Under the pieces are notes generated by a model. That model made no database searches. It had not been told where the DNA came from and saw only the letters and a list, made by a program, of their open reading frames with translations. Shown here in pieces: positions 1 to 8,242 of a stretch of DNA of 64,000 bases. Position 1 is the first letter of the stretch. Every line of letters starts with the position of its first letter. The position numbers were made by a program, and so were the translations under genes. Source of the stretch: an uncultured Bacteroidaceae bacterium (GTDB taxonomy: Bacteria > Bacteroidota > Bacteroidia > Bacteroidales > Bacteroidaceae); the NCBI GenBank assembly GCA_944320785.1, contig CALUIR010000011.1, forward strand, positions 1 to 64,000. The letters run 5' to 3'.

Positions 1-46
1 GTTTAATGTCGAATTGCAAGGATATGTTTATTCAGAAGAAGATTGA
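1..46 (+). pseudogene. Possible upstream flank of a disrupted cytosine methyltransferase gene
   Basis: The second forward frame reads a short stretch containing VELQGY before a stop at 44-46. C5-cytosine methyltransferases carry an LQG(F/Y)P-type motif IX shortly before the final QIGNSVPP motif, and that final motif is visible at 1223 on the same strand beyond the insertion sequence. This could therefore be the left part of the gene interrupted by the element. The stretch is very short, no clean target duplication was found, and the call is tentative. Confidence 0.25.
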
Positions 47-60
47 AAACTGGGCAGGAT

Positions 61-231
61 TTATTTCTTGCCCTTCTTTTTAGGCTTAACATTGGGATTA
101 AATTGCATAGCCTTACTTATCATATCTTCCCAAGACATCTTTTGTAACTCCTTTTGTTCTCTTGGAGTTATCTTGATTTCTAATACTTTTTTCATTTCTT
201 CAACCGATAAATCATGTTTCTTCTTGCTCAT
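61..231 (-). CDS. Small basic accessory protein of the IS1595-family element
   Basis: A 56-residue lysine-rich protein (starting MSKKKHDLSVEEMK, ending in a KPKKKGKK tail). I chose the ATG at 231-229 because it overlaps the transposase stop (TGA at 230-228) in an ATGA arrangement typical of translational coupling. A longer reading from 273 would lie inside the transposase gene. No known domain is recognised. The charge suggests nucleic-acid binding, and the coupling suggests it belongs to the insertion sequence, but its role is unknown. Confidence 0.45.
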   Translation of the reverse strand: MSKKKHDLSVEEMKKVLEIKITPREQKELQKMSWEDMISKAMQFNPNVKPKKKGKK

Positions 232-1142
232 TTTATCAAATCTTGGTAAGTGGTACGATAATTGATATTGCAAAGTAACAAATTAAATCGCTCAACGCTG
301 CTAATTTTCTTGGTATTATAACGAAAAACGAACTCATTAACATACCTACAAAGGTGTTTTCGGCTGACTTTGTGGTAAATTCCTATAATGCCACGTTTAA
401 GTCCACTCCAAAATCCTTCTATTGTATTAGTGTAAGCGTCACCGCATACATATTGTCCTTTGCCGTGGTCAACAATCTTTCTTTCGTATATTTTGCCGAC
501 TGTATCATAACCACACCATTCATCGGTAAATAACTTTGCGGTACGTTTAACCGTTCTGAGTATCGGAGCAGTAAGATGTTTCTTGGAGGTGCTTTTAACC
601 ACACGGCAAACAACCTTGCCACCTCTTTGTAACATGCCCAGTACGGGTGTCTTATCCTTAAAACTTCTGCCCTGGGAATGCCTTACTTTCTTGTTCTTAT
701 GGCGGTTTTTATTCTTACCACCTACGAAAGTTTCATCCAGTTCAACCTCACCGTCAAGTTGGTGGTTATTCTCGCAAAAGAAGCATTCACGAATACGGTG
801 AAGCATATGCCACGCTGTAGCCTGTCTTACTCCTATTTCTTTTGCCAACTGACAAGATGATATGCCTTTCTTGTAGTTTGCTATTAACCATATTGCCATA
901 AACCACTTTTGTAAAGACACTTTTGAGCCATGAAACAACGTGTTTGTTCTTACAGTGAAATTCTTGCCCGTATTCTTGCAGCGGTATTTATGATTACCAT
1001 AGTTATATACTTTAGAAGTTGGGTCAAAAGGAGAAACGACACCATTCTTCCAAAAGTGTTGCTCAAGATAGGTCAAGCAACTTTCTTCTGTCGGAAAGGC
1101 TTTCGATAGACTGAAAAGCGAAGTAAATTTAGCAAAATTCAT
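228..1142 (-). CDS. IS1595-family (ISXO2-like) transposase
   Basis: 304 residues, the usual length for ISXO2-type DDE transposases. The N-terminal region (about 20-70) corresponds to the zinc ribbon of the family but has kept few of its cysteines: a motif normally like CPxC reads SPFD, and a YRCKNTGKNF segment replaces the second knuckle. The catalytic domain follows, with a DETFVGGK segment (first Asp, about 135), TDEWCGY (second Asp) and a TNTIEGFWSGLKRGI block (third acidic residue), then the conserved C-terminal YVNEFVFRYN. The frame is intact, so the element may still be active. The gene runs opposite to the methyltransferase remnant that follows it. Confidence 0.88.
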   Translation of the reverse strand: MNFAKFTSLFSLSKAFPTEESCLTYLEQHFWKNGVVSPFDPTSKVYNYGNHKYRCKNTGKNFTVRTNTLFHGSKVSLQKWFMAIWLIANYKKGISSCQLAKEIGVRQATAWHMLHRIRECFFCENNHQLDGEVELDETFVGGKNKNRHKNKKVRHSQGRSFKDKTPVLGMLQRGGKVVCRVVKSTSKKHLTAPILRTVKRTAKLFTDEWCGYDTVGKIYERKIVDHGKGQYVCGDAYTNTIEGFWSGLKRGIIGIYHKVSRKHLCRYVNEFVFRYNTKKISSVERFNLLLCNINYRTTYQDLIK

Positions 1143-1222
1143 ACACCAAACAATAATGCGTTTGGTATATATAACTTTGGCAAGAAAAAATTCTTTGTTA
1201 TGGAAGTTTTCCCGCCAAAGTT

Positions 1223-2095
1223 TTGTTAGGTACTAATGCGTATAATTCCCTAAAACAAATCGGGAATTCTGTACCGCCGCAACTTGCCAGAATGTTGGCC
1301 TTAGCTATCAGGATTCAAATATTCAACACAAAATTTCCTTTCAAACTTGCTACAATATCGGAAAGTTATAAACTCTCGTTCAGGAAAAGGAAAAGAGATT
1401 TAACAAAAACATATCAAGAAAAAGCCCAATCGGCACTTCGAGGGCAAAAATCAGATAACGTCTTGGCTATCTGCAAAAACGACTCTTTTTACCTGTCCAT
1501 AAACGAACGGTTTGAATACAATCGTTCTGAGAAAGACGGTGACTATAAAGTATCCGTCATTTGGAGCCAGGAGATGCTCAACATAGAAGTGCGACCTTTA
1601 AGAACTCCCCAATGCACCCACTATATAGCAGTCGATATTGAACCCCGAACGACATGGACTTTGCCCGTCCGGACCATCAGATTGCACGCATTAAACACAA
1701 ACGATTGGCACACGCTCACTGCCGCTTGGAAGGTCTTAGACAAAGAACTCATTTTGAATCGCATAAAAGCAGACCTGACACAACTGAATGGTTATTACCA
1801 AAGCGCCTCGCAAATTCAATGCCGCCTTACAACAAATGTCTCCAATGATGCCAATATATTCAGAGCCATCCTGCATGGAGCATGCACGCAACGCAACCTA
1901 AAAACAGCCAATTTGGCACATCTATGGAACGTCCAAGAAGAAGAAGTCCTTTCAAAAGCAATAATGCTGAAAGAATTAGGGTATGAAGTGCGGAACATCA
2001 ATACCAACCCCTTGATGAATAAAGGCGAATGGCTCATACCCTACAAATTTCCAACCTTAGTGCCACAAAGCATACAATTATACAAAAGCCTATGA
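1223..2095 (+). pseudogene. C-terminal remnant of a C5-cytosine DNA methyltransferase with a long unknown extension
   Basis: The frame is open from 1175; the first usable start codon is a TTG at 1223. Within 15 residues comes KQIGNSVPPQLARMLALAI, the hallmark motif X of m5C methyltransferases, normally the last element of the enzyme. The catalytic PCQ and SAM-binding motifs are absent, so this is a 3' fragment, probably cut off by the insertion sequence. After motif X there are about 245 further residues of an unrecognised domain, which is atypical. The stop (TGA 2093-2095) overlaps the ATG of the next gene (2092-2094), suggesting an operon with a partner, probably the cognate nuclease or another R-M component (inference). 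Confidence 0.65.
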
Positions 2096-2629
2096 CTGCC
2101 ACGTTATTTCCAAATGATGAAAACCCTGAAATGCATCTGGACATATACCCAAACAGAAGCATCCTTTATGCACATGGTGAAAAACAAGTGTTCTTGGAAG
2201 GCCCGCAAGATGCATCAACCCAAAAGAACGTAGCCAAAATCAAAACGGCCCTTGATGGCGGTTTCCTTGAAAGGCTCATCGCCAATGTACACACATACGA
2301 TTTCTCATCATTAGACCGCGAGACCCGGTTCCTGATTGACTCCATCGTTGCGAAAGTCACAAGCGAAGTTGGCCGCGCACTTGTCGGCCAGGCTCGAAGA
2401 CGCAAGGTTGCTCACAGGAACAGAGATCAAACTGTTCAACTTCGATGAATGGACTGAATTCAAGCTCCAAAACATCAGCATGGAAGAACGAAACAAGTTT
2501 GGCAAAAGATGGCTCATGGCAACCACCGAATCTTTCGCCAAAAGAAGAACAAAGCTTGCCCCCATCGATGAGCCGTGCGATGAATGGCTGGCAGATCTGG
2601 CAAACCTCCTCCGCCTTCAACCCTATTAA
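2092..2629 (+). pseudogene. Frameshifted gene coupled to the methyltransferase remnant
   Basis: Starts with the ATG at 2092 that overlaps the upstream stop. The first frame (MTATLFPNDENPEMHLDIYP...) is convincing until about 2385, then turns into arginine-rich unlikely sequence ending at 2448. From about 2390 the next forward frame gives a plausible continuation (LEDARLLTGTEIKLFNFDEW...) to the stop at 2627-2629. A single-base insertion (or two-base loss) near 2370-2400 would join them into a protein of about 178 residues. I do not recognise the family. Its coupling to a methyltransferase makes a restriction-modification partner plausible, not proven. Confidence 0.5.
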
Positions 2630-2675
2630 AAAATTGAGAGGCCGCTTCATCTTCTGAAATTTTCCACTCTCACTG

Positions 2676-2706
2676 TTTGCCATTCAGGAAATTAATCCTA
2701 CCTTTG
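2676..2706 (+). promoter_or_regulatory. Bacteroidetes-type promoter of rpsA
   Basis: TTTG at 2676-2679 and TACCTTTG at 2699-2706 are separated by 19 bp, a canonical -33/-7 pair for the Bacteroidetes primary sigma factor. The start codon of rpsA is about 60 bp downstream. It is the clearest promoter in the window and marks the end of the AT-rich island. Confidence 0.75.
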
Positions 2707-2767
2707 CGCCCGATTGCATTATCAACATAATGTCTAATTCAATTTACTATTAAACAACAAATTATTA

Positions 2768-4552
2768 ATGGAAAAATTTAAGGATGTTGCTCCCATTGAA
2801 GACTTCAATTGGGATGCATACGAGAACGGCGACGCCACCACACAGGCAAGCCACGAAGAACTGGAAAAAGCGTACGACAGCACGCTGAACAAAATCAATG
2901 ACCGTGAGGTCGTAGATGGCACCGTCATCGCCATGAACAAGCGCGAAGTGGTGGTCAACATCGGTTACAAGTCTGACGGCATCATCCCGTTGAACGAGTT
3001 CCGTTACAACCCGGACTTGAAAGTAGGCGACACGGTAGAAGTGTACATTGAAAACCAAGAAGACAAGAAAGGCCAATTGGTCTTGTCGCACAAGAAAGCG
3101 CGTGCCACACGTTCTTGGGACCGCATCAATGCCGCGCTCGAAAACAACGAAATCATCAAAGGTTACATCAAATGCCGCACGAAAGGCGGCATGATTGTCG
3201 ATGTGTTCGGCATCGAAGCCTTCTTGCCGGGTTCTCAAATCGACGTGAAGCCTATCCGCGACTACGATGTGTTCGTTGGCAAGACAATGGAATTCAAGGT
3301 CGTGAAAATCAACCAAGAATTCAAGAATGTCGTGGTATCACACAAAGCGCTCATCGAAGCAGAGCTTGAGCAACAGAAGAAAGAAATCATCAGCAAACTC
3401 GAAAAAGGCCAAGTGCTGGAAGGCACGGTCAAGAACATCACCTCTTACGGCGTATTCATCGATTTGGGCGGCGTAGATGGTTTGATTCACATCACCGACC
3501 TTTCATGGGGACGTGTAAGCGACCCGCACGAAGTGGTGGAATTAGACCAGAAGCTGAATGTGGTCATCCTCGACTTCGACGACGAGAAGAAGCGCATTGC
3601 CCTTGGCTTGAAGCAACTCACGCCGCATCCATGGGATGCCCTCGACCCGAACCTGAAGGTAGGCGACCATGTGAAAGGCAAAGTAGTGGTGATGGCCGAC
3701 TATGGCGCATTCATCGAAATCGCTCCGGGCGTGGAAGGCTTGATTCACGTGTCCGAAATGTCTTGGTCGCAGCATCTGCGTTCCGCACAGGATTTCATGA
3801 AAGTGGGCGACGAAGTAGAAGCTGTCATCCTGACCCTCGACCGCGAAGAGCGCAAGATGTCGCTGGGCATCAAACAACTGAAGCCGGATCCATGGGAAAC
3901 CATCGAACAGAAATACCCGGTAGGTTCCAAACATACGGCCAAAGTGCGCAACTTCACCAACTTCGGCGTATTTGTGGAAATCGAGGAAGGCGTGGATGGT
4001 TTGATCCATATTTCCGACCTTTCTTGGACGAAGAAAATCAAACATCCTTCCGAATTCACGCAAATCGGCGCAGACATCGATGTCATTGTGCTTGAAATAG
4101 ACAAGGAAAACCGCCGCTTGAGCTTAGGCCACAAGCAATTGGAAGAAAATCCTTGGGATGTGTTTGAAACGGTGTTCACCGTAGGTTCCGTCCACGAAGG
4201 CACCATCATCGAAATGTTGGACAAAGGCGCAGTGGTAGCCCTGCCTTACGGCGTGGAAGGCTTTGCCACACCGAAGCATCTGGTGAAAGAAGACGGCACG
4301 CAAGCACAGCTTGACGAGAAGCTGCCGTTCAAGGTCATCGAGTTCAACAAAGATGCCAAGAGAATCATCGTTTCCCACAGCCGCATCTTTGAAGATGCCG
4401 CAAAGGCCGAAGAAAGGGCAGAAAAGAAGGCTGCCAAGAAAGCCAAGAAGGAAGAAGCGCCGGTCATCACCAACCAAGCCGCTTCCACCACCCTTGGAGA
4501 CATCGACGCCCTTGCCGCATTGAAGCAACAGTTGGAAAACAACAAAGAATAA
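2768..4552 (+). CDS. rpsA: 30S ribosomal protein S1
   Basis: 594 residues with six S1 RNA-binding repeats at about 46-113, 129-197, 214-284, 299-371, 386-458 and 473-540. Repeats 3-5 show the typical YG(V/A)F(I/V) and DGLIH core. A lysine/alanine-rich tail with helical character follows. S1 binds mRNA on the 30S subunit and helps place leaders lacking a strong Shine-Dalgarno sequence, which is relevant in Bacteroidetes where such sequences are weak. The gene is monocistronic: its own promoter lies at 2676-2706 and a terminator at 4576-4613. Confidence 0.97.
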   Translation: MEKFKDVAPIEDFNWDAYENGDATTQASHEELEKAYDSTLNKINDREVVDGTVIAMNKREVVVNIGYKSDGIIPLNEFRYNPDLKVGDTVEVYIENQEDKKGQLVLSHKKARATRSWDRINAALENNEIIKGYIKCRTKGGMIVDVFGIEAFLPGSQIDVKPIRDYDVFVGKTMEFKVVKINQEFKNVVVSHKALIEAELEQQKKEIISKLEKGQVLEGTVKNITSYGVFIDLGGVDGLIHITDLSWGRVSDPHEVVELDQKLNVVILDFDDEKKRIALGLKQLTPHPWDALDPNLKVGDHVKGKVVVMADYGAFIEIAPGVEGLIHVSEMSWSQHLRSAQDFMKVGDEVEAVILTLDREERKMSLGIKQLKPDPWETIEQKYPVGSKHTAKVRNFTNFGVFVEIEEGVDGLIHISDLSWTKKIKHPSEFTQIGADIDVIVLEIDKENRRLSLGHKQLEENPWDVFETVFTVGSVHEGTIIEMLDKGAVVALPYGVEGFATPKHLVKEDGTQAQLDEKLPFKVIEFNKDAKRIIVSHSRIFEDAAKAEERAEKKAAKKAKKEEAPVITNQAASTTLGDIDALAALKQQLENNKE

Positions 4553-4575
4553 AAAATATTCTTCCAACCCCTGAA

Positions 4576-4613
4576 GAAAGGCTGCCCATTATTTCGGCAG
4601 CCTTTCCTTTTTC
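4576..4613 (+). terminator. Rho-independent terminator of rpsA
   Basis: GAAAGGCTGCC at 4576-4586 pairs with GGCAGCCTTTC at 4596-4606 around a 9-base loop, followed by a T-rich run. It lies 24 bp after the rpsA stop. Confidence 0.85.
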
Positions 4614-4615
4614 CC

Positions 4616-4623
4616 TACCTTTG
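4616..4623 (+). promoter_or_regulatory. -7 box of the RNase Z promoter
   Basis: TACCTTTG matches the Bacteroidetes -7 consensus and lies 25 bp before the ATG at 4648. The TTG inside it could be misread as a start codon; because it falls in the promoter, the ATG at 4648 must be used. Confidence 0.65.
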
Positions 4624-4647
4624 CTTCCTGAACAAGCACCCGACGGT

Positions 4648-5562
4648 ATGGAAAAATTTGAAATCAACATCCTAGGCTGCGGCTCCGCCCTGCCCACCAC
4701 CCGGCATTTTCCCACCTCGCAAGTCGTCAACATCCGGGAGAAACTCTACATGATTGACTGCGGCGAAGGAGCGCAACTGCAACTGCGGCGTTCCAAACTG
4801 AAATTCTCGCGCCTGAACCATATCTTCATCTCCCACCTGCACGGCGACCATTGCTTCGGGCTGCCCGGCCTCATCTCCACGTTCGGCATGCTCAACCGCA
4901 CGGCGCAACTGCACATCCATGCCCATGCCGACTTGGAGCCGTTGCTCTCCGCGCAGTTAGGTTACTTCTGCCAACACTTGCCCTACACAGTGTGTTTCCA
5001 TGCCATCGACCCGACCCACGAAACCATTATCTATGAAGACCGCAGCATCACCGTGCAAAGCATCCCTTTGCGCCACCGCATCCCCTGCTGCGGCTTCCTG
5101 TTTTCCGAAAAGCCCCGCCCCAACCATCTGCTGCGCGAAATGATTGATTTCTACCAAATCCCGGTCCATGAACTGAACAAGATAAAGGAAGGCGCGGACT
5201 ATGTGACGGCAGACGGGCAAACCATCCCCAACCGCCGCCTGACGCGCCCCGCCGAACCTCCCCGCCGTTACGCCTATTGCTCGGACACCATCTTCAAGAA
5301 AGACATCGCGGATCAGATACATGGCGCGGACCTTCTGTTCCACGAAGCCACGTTTGCCGAAAGCGACTTGCCCAGAGCCAAGGAAACATTCCACAGCACG
5401 GCGCGCCAAGCCGCGCAAATCGCGCAGATGGCCGAAGTGAAGCAACTGGTCATCGGCCACTTCTCTGCCCGCTACGACGACGAAAGCACGCTCTTAGAGG
5501 AAGCATCTGAAATATTCCCGAAATGCAGATTGGCAAAAGAAAACCTTTGCATCGCAATTTAA
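4648..5562 (+). CDS. rnz: Ribonuclease Z
   Basis: 304 residues, a metallo-beta-lactamase-fold endonuclease that cuts the 3' trailer from tRNA precursors. The zinc-binding HxHxDH motif is present as SHLHGDH (His63, His65, Asp67, His68) after the N-terminal GCGSALPT strand. Further ligands are in the YCSDT segment and the C-terminal IGHFSARY. The length fits the short RNase Z form (about 300 residues). The start at 4648 is chosen because the upstream TTG in frame lies in the promoter. Confidence 0.95.
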   Translation: MEKFEINILGCGSALPTTRHFPTSQVVNIREKLYMIDCGEGAQLQLRRSKLKFSRLNHIFISHLHGDHCFGLPGLISTFGMLNRTAQLHIHAHADLEPLLSAQLGYFCQHLPYTVCFHAIDPTHETIIYEDRSITVQSIPLRHRIPCCGFLFSEKPRPNHLLREMIDFYQIPVHELNKIKEGADYVTADGQTIPNRRLTRPAEPPRRYAYCSDTIFKKDIADQIHGADLLFHEATFAESDLPRAKETFHSTARQAAQIAQMAEVKQLVIGHFSARYDDESTLLEEASEIFPKCRLAKENLCIAI

Positions 5563-5605
5563 GCAAGTTTCACCATCCAAACGATTCCATCTCAAAAGAA
5601 ACCGC

Positions 5606-5613
5606 TATCTTTG
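5606..5613 (+). promoter_or_regulatory. -7 box before the secreted 466-residue protein
   Basis: TATCTTTG matches the Bacteroidetes -7 consensus. No good TTTG was found at the -33 position. The leader to the ATG at 5676 would be about 55 bases and is AT-rich. Confidence 0.5.
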
Positions 5614-5675
5614 AAACGATGAAAAAACATATGTGCAGACATTCATTTATTTATTCACTTAATAATTAAAAGCGT

Positions 5676-7076
5676 ATGAAAAAGTTTACACTGACTTTAA
5701 TGGCAATGTTCCTGATGCTGACAGGCACCACAGGATTTGCCGCCAACCAAGTGGCCACCACTTTTGATGGCGAATGGACTCCTGCCCTCCCCACAAAGAA
5801 TGTGCAGGAAGAAAGCACGCACACCGCACCCAACGGGACGGAATGGGTTATCTTTAACGGGAAACTGAACACATACGGTGATGCAGCCAACCTGTATTTA
5901 GCCAAACAATCGGGATACATCATCCTCCCGAAAGTGGATTTCCCGGTAGGAAACATTGTAGTAACCAGTGGTGAAGGCAGCATTTCCTTCACGGCAGAAA
6001 TCGGCCTTTTCATCGGGAAAGAAGAGAATGGAAGCATCACTTGGGAAGAAGAACCTGTGGACACCAAAGTGACTGCAGAAGCAGCTACGGACTATACCTT
6101 CCTCTTGTCGAACCAAGAAGCAGGCGTGCGCTACAAACTGGCCGCAACCAACAGCAAGAATGCCCAAGTGATGAGAATCACCATCAACGAAGCATCTGCA
6201 GACCCCTCCCTTTCATTCAGCGATGAAAGTGACGTAATTTACGGCACAGGACTGAACGGCACGCAAACAAAGGCCGTGAAAGTCGTGGCAGAAAACCTCA
6301 GCAGCGACATTGAAGTAGCCATCAGCGGCGACAACGCTACCATGTTCGCAGCCGATGTGAACACGTTGCCTGCGGCAGGCGGCGACATAAACATCACCTA
6401 CACCGGCAGCACAGCTGGTGCAGCCAATGCCATCCTCACCATCAGCAACGGCTCTCTCACCAAGAGCCTGAACCTGACAGCCACCACAGTAGAAAGAGCC
6501 GGCACGGCAGCCGATCCTCTCAACCTTAGCGATGTCGTTGCATTGAACAACACTACGGAAGGCGAATTTTGGGTGAAAGGCGCCATCAAAGGCTGTGCCA
6601 CACAGACGAGCGAGACGAATCTTTCGGGCATCGCTGAAGAAAACGTGGAATCAAACATCGCTTTAGGAGAAGACGGGCTCGAAGTGACCGTTCCTGTGGA
6701 ACTGAAGAGCGGAAGCGACATCCGCGAAGCATTGAACCTCGTGGCCAACCCCAGCAACTTGAACAAAGAAGTGTACGTTTACGGCAGTTTAGAGTTGTAT
6801 TTCGGGCGCACAGGCATCAAGAACCTCACAGCTTATTCATGGGAGGACCCCAGTTCCATCTCCACCGCAACGGCTGAGGGCGTTTCCATCTACGCTGCCG
6901 ACGGCGTGGTGTATGTGACAGCACCGGCAGGCGAAGACATCACCGTGATGAACATCGCCGGGCAAGTGGTGGCCAACATCCAGGCCGATGGCGGAAAGAC
7001 AGCCATCAGCAACCTCCCCGCCAACCAAGTCCTGTTGGTGAAAGCCGGCAACCAAGTGGCAAAAGTAGTCCGCTAA
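5676..7076 (+). CDS. Secreted protein with probable T9SS C-terminal sorting domain
   Basis: 466 residues. Residues 1-22 form a signal peptide ending near FAAN. The middle contains an Ig/choice-of-anchor-like stretch (about 170-270) and a segment starting DPLNLSDVVALNN...FWVKGAIKG (about 285-390) that resembles the OB-fold DUF6359 repeats of Bacteroidales surface proteins. The last 70 residues (VSIYAADGVVYVTAPAG, VMNIAGQVV, LLVKAGNQVAKVV) resemble a type A type IX secretion tail. It is therefore probably exported and anchored outside the outer membrane, consistent with sprA in this window. Binding partner unknown. Confidence 0.7.
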   Translation: MKKFTLTLMAMFLMLTGTTGFAANQVATTFDGEWTPALPTKNVQEESTHTAPNGTEWVIFNGKLNTYGDAANLYLAKQSGYIILPKVDFPVGNIVVTSGEGSISFTAEIGLFIGKEENGSITWEEEPVDTKVTAEAATDYTFLLSNQEAGVRYKLAATNSKNAQVMRITINEASADPSLSFSDESDVIYGTGLNGTQTKAVKVVAENLSSDIEVAISGDNATMFAADVNTLPAAGGDINITYTGSTAGAANAILTISNGSLTKSLNLTATTVERAGTAADPLNLSDVVALNNTTEGEFWVKGAIKGCATQTSETNLSGIAEENVESNIALGEDGLEVTVPVELKSGSDIREALNLVANPSNLNKEVYVYGSLELYFGRTGIKNLTAYSWEDPSSISTATAEGVSIYAADGVVYVTAPAGEDITVMNIAGQVVANIQADGGKTAISNLPANQVLLVKAGNQVAKVVR

Positions 7077-7102
7077 AACCGCAACCATACGGGTTCATGC
7101 AC

Positions 7103-7136
7103 AAGCCGGGGCAATAAGTGCCTCGGCTTTTTTTAT
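7103..7136 (+). terminator. Terminator after the secreted protein gene
   Basis: AAGCCGGGGC at 7103-7112 pairs with GCCTCGGCTT at 7120-7129 (one mismatch), followed by a run of T. Confidence 0.85.
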
Positions 7137-7169
7137 GTTTCTTTCTCTCTTTTTCAGATTTCAAATCCC

Positions 7170-7177
7170 TAACTTTG
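7170..7177 (+). promoter_or_regulatory. -7 box of the ECF sigma operon
   Basis: TAACTTTG matches the Bacteroidetes -7 consensus about 68 bp before the sigma factor ATG. The -33 region is not convincing. Confidence 0.45.
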
Positions 7178-7245
7178 CCCACAATCTCTCATGAAACCTT
7201 TACCAACAGAAAAGCCTTTTAAGGAAAAGACAAAGAAGAAACACC

Positions 7246-7797
7246 ATGGACGCTTACAACGAGAAGGAAGCCATCGCGTCGCTCCACGACAAAGAACACC
7301 AGAAAGAAGCCTTTGCCCGCATCGTCAGGCAATACAGCGAGCCCCTGTACTGGCAAATCCGAAGGCTGGTGCTGTCGCATGAAGACGCCAACGACCTCCT
7401 GCAAAACACGTTCGTGAAAGCATGGCTCAACATCGACTACTTCCGTGGCGAAGCCAAGATGTCCACTTGGCTTTACCGCATCGCCCTCAACGAATGCCTC
7501 ACCTTCCTGAAAAAAGAAGAAAGCCAGGCTCATGTCTCCATCGATGACCCCGAGGCCGACATCGCGCACAAGCTGGAGAGCGACCCTTACTTTTCCGGCA
7601 ACCGGACGCAAATCCTGTTCCAGCAAGCGTTGGCAACACTCCCGGAAAAGCAGCGCATCGTCTTCAACCTGAAATACTTCCAGGAGATGACTTATGAGGA
7701 AATCGCCGACATCACCGGCACTTCCACAGGGGCATTGAAAGCCTCCTACCACCATGCGGTGAAGAAAATCGAAAACTTTTTAAGGGAACATGTTTAA
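7246..7797 (+). CDS. ECF-type RNA polymerase sigma factor
   Basis: 183 residues with only sigma regions 2 and 4. Region 2 spans about 22-90 (DANDLLQNTFVKAWLNIDYFRGEAKMSTW), the -10 recognition and core-binding part. Region 4 spans about 125-178 (LPEKQRIVFNLKYFQEMTYEEIADI), ending in the helix-turn-helix. It is the first gene of a three-gene set with a single-pass membrane protein and a Spy-like periplasmic protein, which suggests an envelope-stress circuit in which the membrane protein holds the sigma factor (inference). Confidence 0.92.
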   Translation: MDAYNEKEAIASLHDKEHQKEAFARIVRQYSEPLYWQIRRLVLSHEDANDLLQNTFVKAWLNIDYFRGEAKMSTWLYRIALNECLTFLKKEESQAHVSIDDPEADIAHKLESDPYFSGNRTQILFQQALATLPEKQRIVFNLKYFQEMTYEEIADITGTSTGALKASYHHAVKKIENFLREHV

Positions 7798-7845
7798 ACC
7801 TTTTGCCGCTTGGCAAGTCTAAATAAGGAGAAAGGAGAGAACAAC

Positions 7846-8229
7846 ATGAAAGAGGAAGACAACATCCTGAAAGAAATAGGCAAAGGGAACCCGTTCACCG
7901 TCCCCGGGAACTACTTCGACGACGTGTGCAAGGAAATCACAGGGAAACTTCCTGAAAAAGCCTTCATCCCCGCAGAAAAGCCTTCCACATGGGGCAAGGT
8001 GCGCCCATGGCTTTACATGGCCGCCATGTTCGTGGCCATCCTGCTGCCCATCCGCTTCATGATGGAACGCACCTCCCATGCCGGAAACGGAAGCGTCCTC
8101 CCGGACGATGAAACGGTTCTCTCCGTCGATGAATGCATCGACTACGCCATCTTGGACCAACTCATCGCCATGGACGACTACAGCTTCTATGAATACATGG
8201 ACGAAGAATTCAATGACAACAACAATTAA
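7846..8229 (+). CDS. Single-pass membrane protein, probable anti-sigma factor
   Basis: 127 residues. The ATG at 7846 is chosen because a purine-rich AAGGAGAAAGGAG sequence precedes it; an upstream in-frame TTG at 7810 is unlikely. The N-terminal cytoplasmic part has the NPFTVPGNYFDDV motif common to small membrane proteins that follow ECF sigma genes in Bacteroidetes. A transmembrane helix spans about 57-73 (LYMAAMFVAILLPIRFM), followed by an acidic periplasmic tail. No zinc-binding HxxxCxxC motif is present, so if it inhibits the sigma factor it does so differently from classical ZAS proteins. Confidence 0.6.
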   Translation: MKEEDNILKEIGKGNPFTVPGNYFDDVCKEITGKLPEKAFIPAEKPSTWGKVRPWLYMAAMFVAILLPIRFMMERTSHAGNGSVLPDDETVLSVDECIDYAILDQLIAMDDYSFYEYMDEEFNDNNN

Positions 8230-8242
8230 AAAAGCACCCGCC

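Larger units (their letters stand above)
47..1200 (-). mobile_element. IS1595-family insertion sequence (ends approximate)
   Basis: The transposase and its coupled small gene define the element. Inverted terminal repeats and the 8-bp target duplication expected for the family could not be fixed by eye, so the limits are approximate. The right side directly abuts a truncated methyltransferase reading frame on the opposite strand, which suggests insertion into or next to that gene. Base composition from 1 to about 2600 is visibly more AT-rich than the rest of the window. Confidence 0.6.

Noticed and set aside
7810..7845. TTG start for the membrane protein after the sigma factor
   Set aside because: A strong purine-rich ribosome-binding sequence lies before the ATG at 7846, and the extra residues are not conserved-looking.
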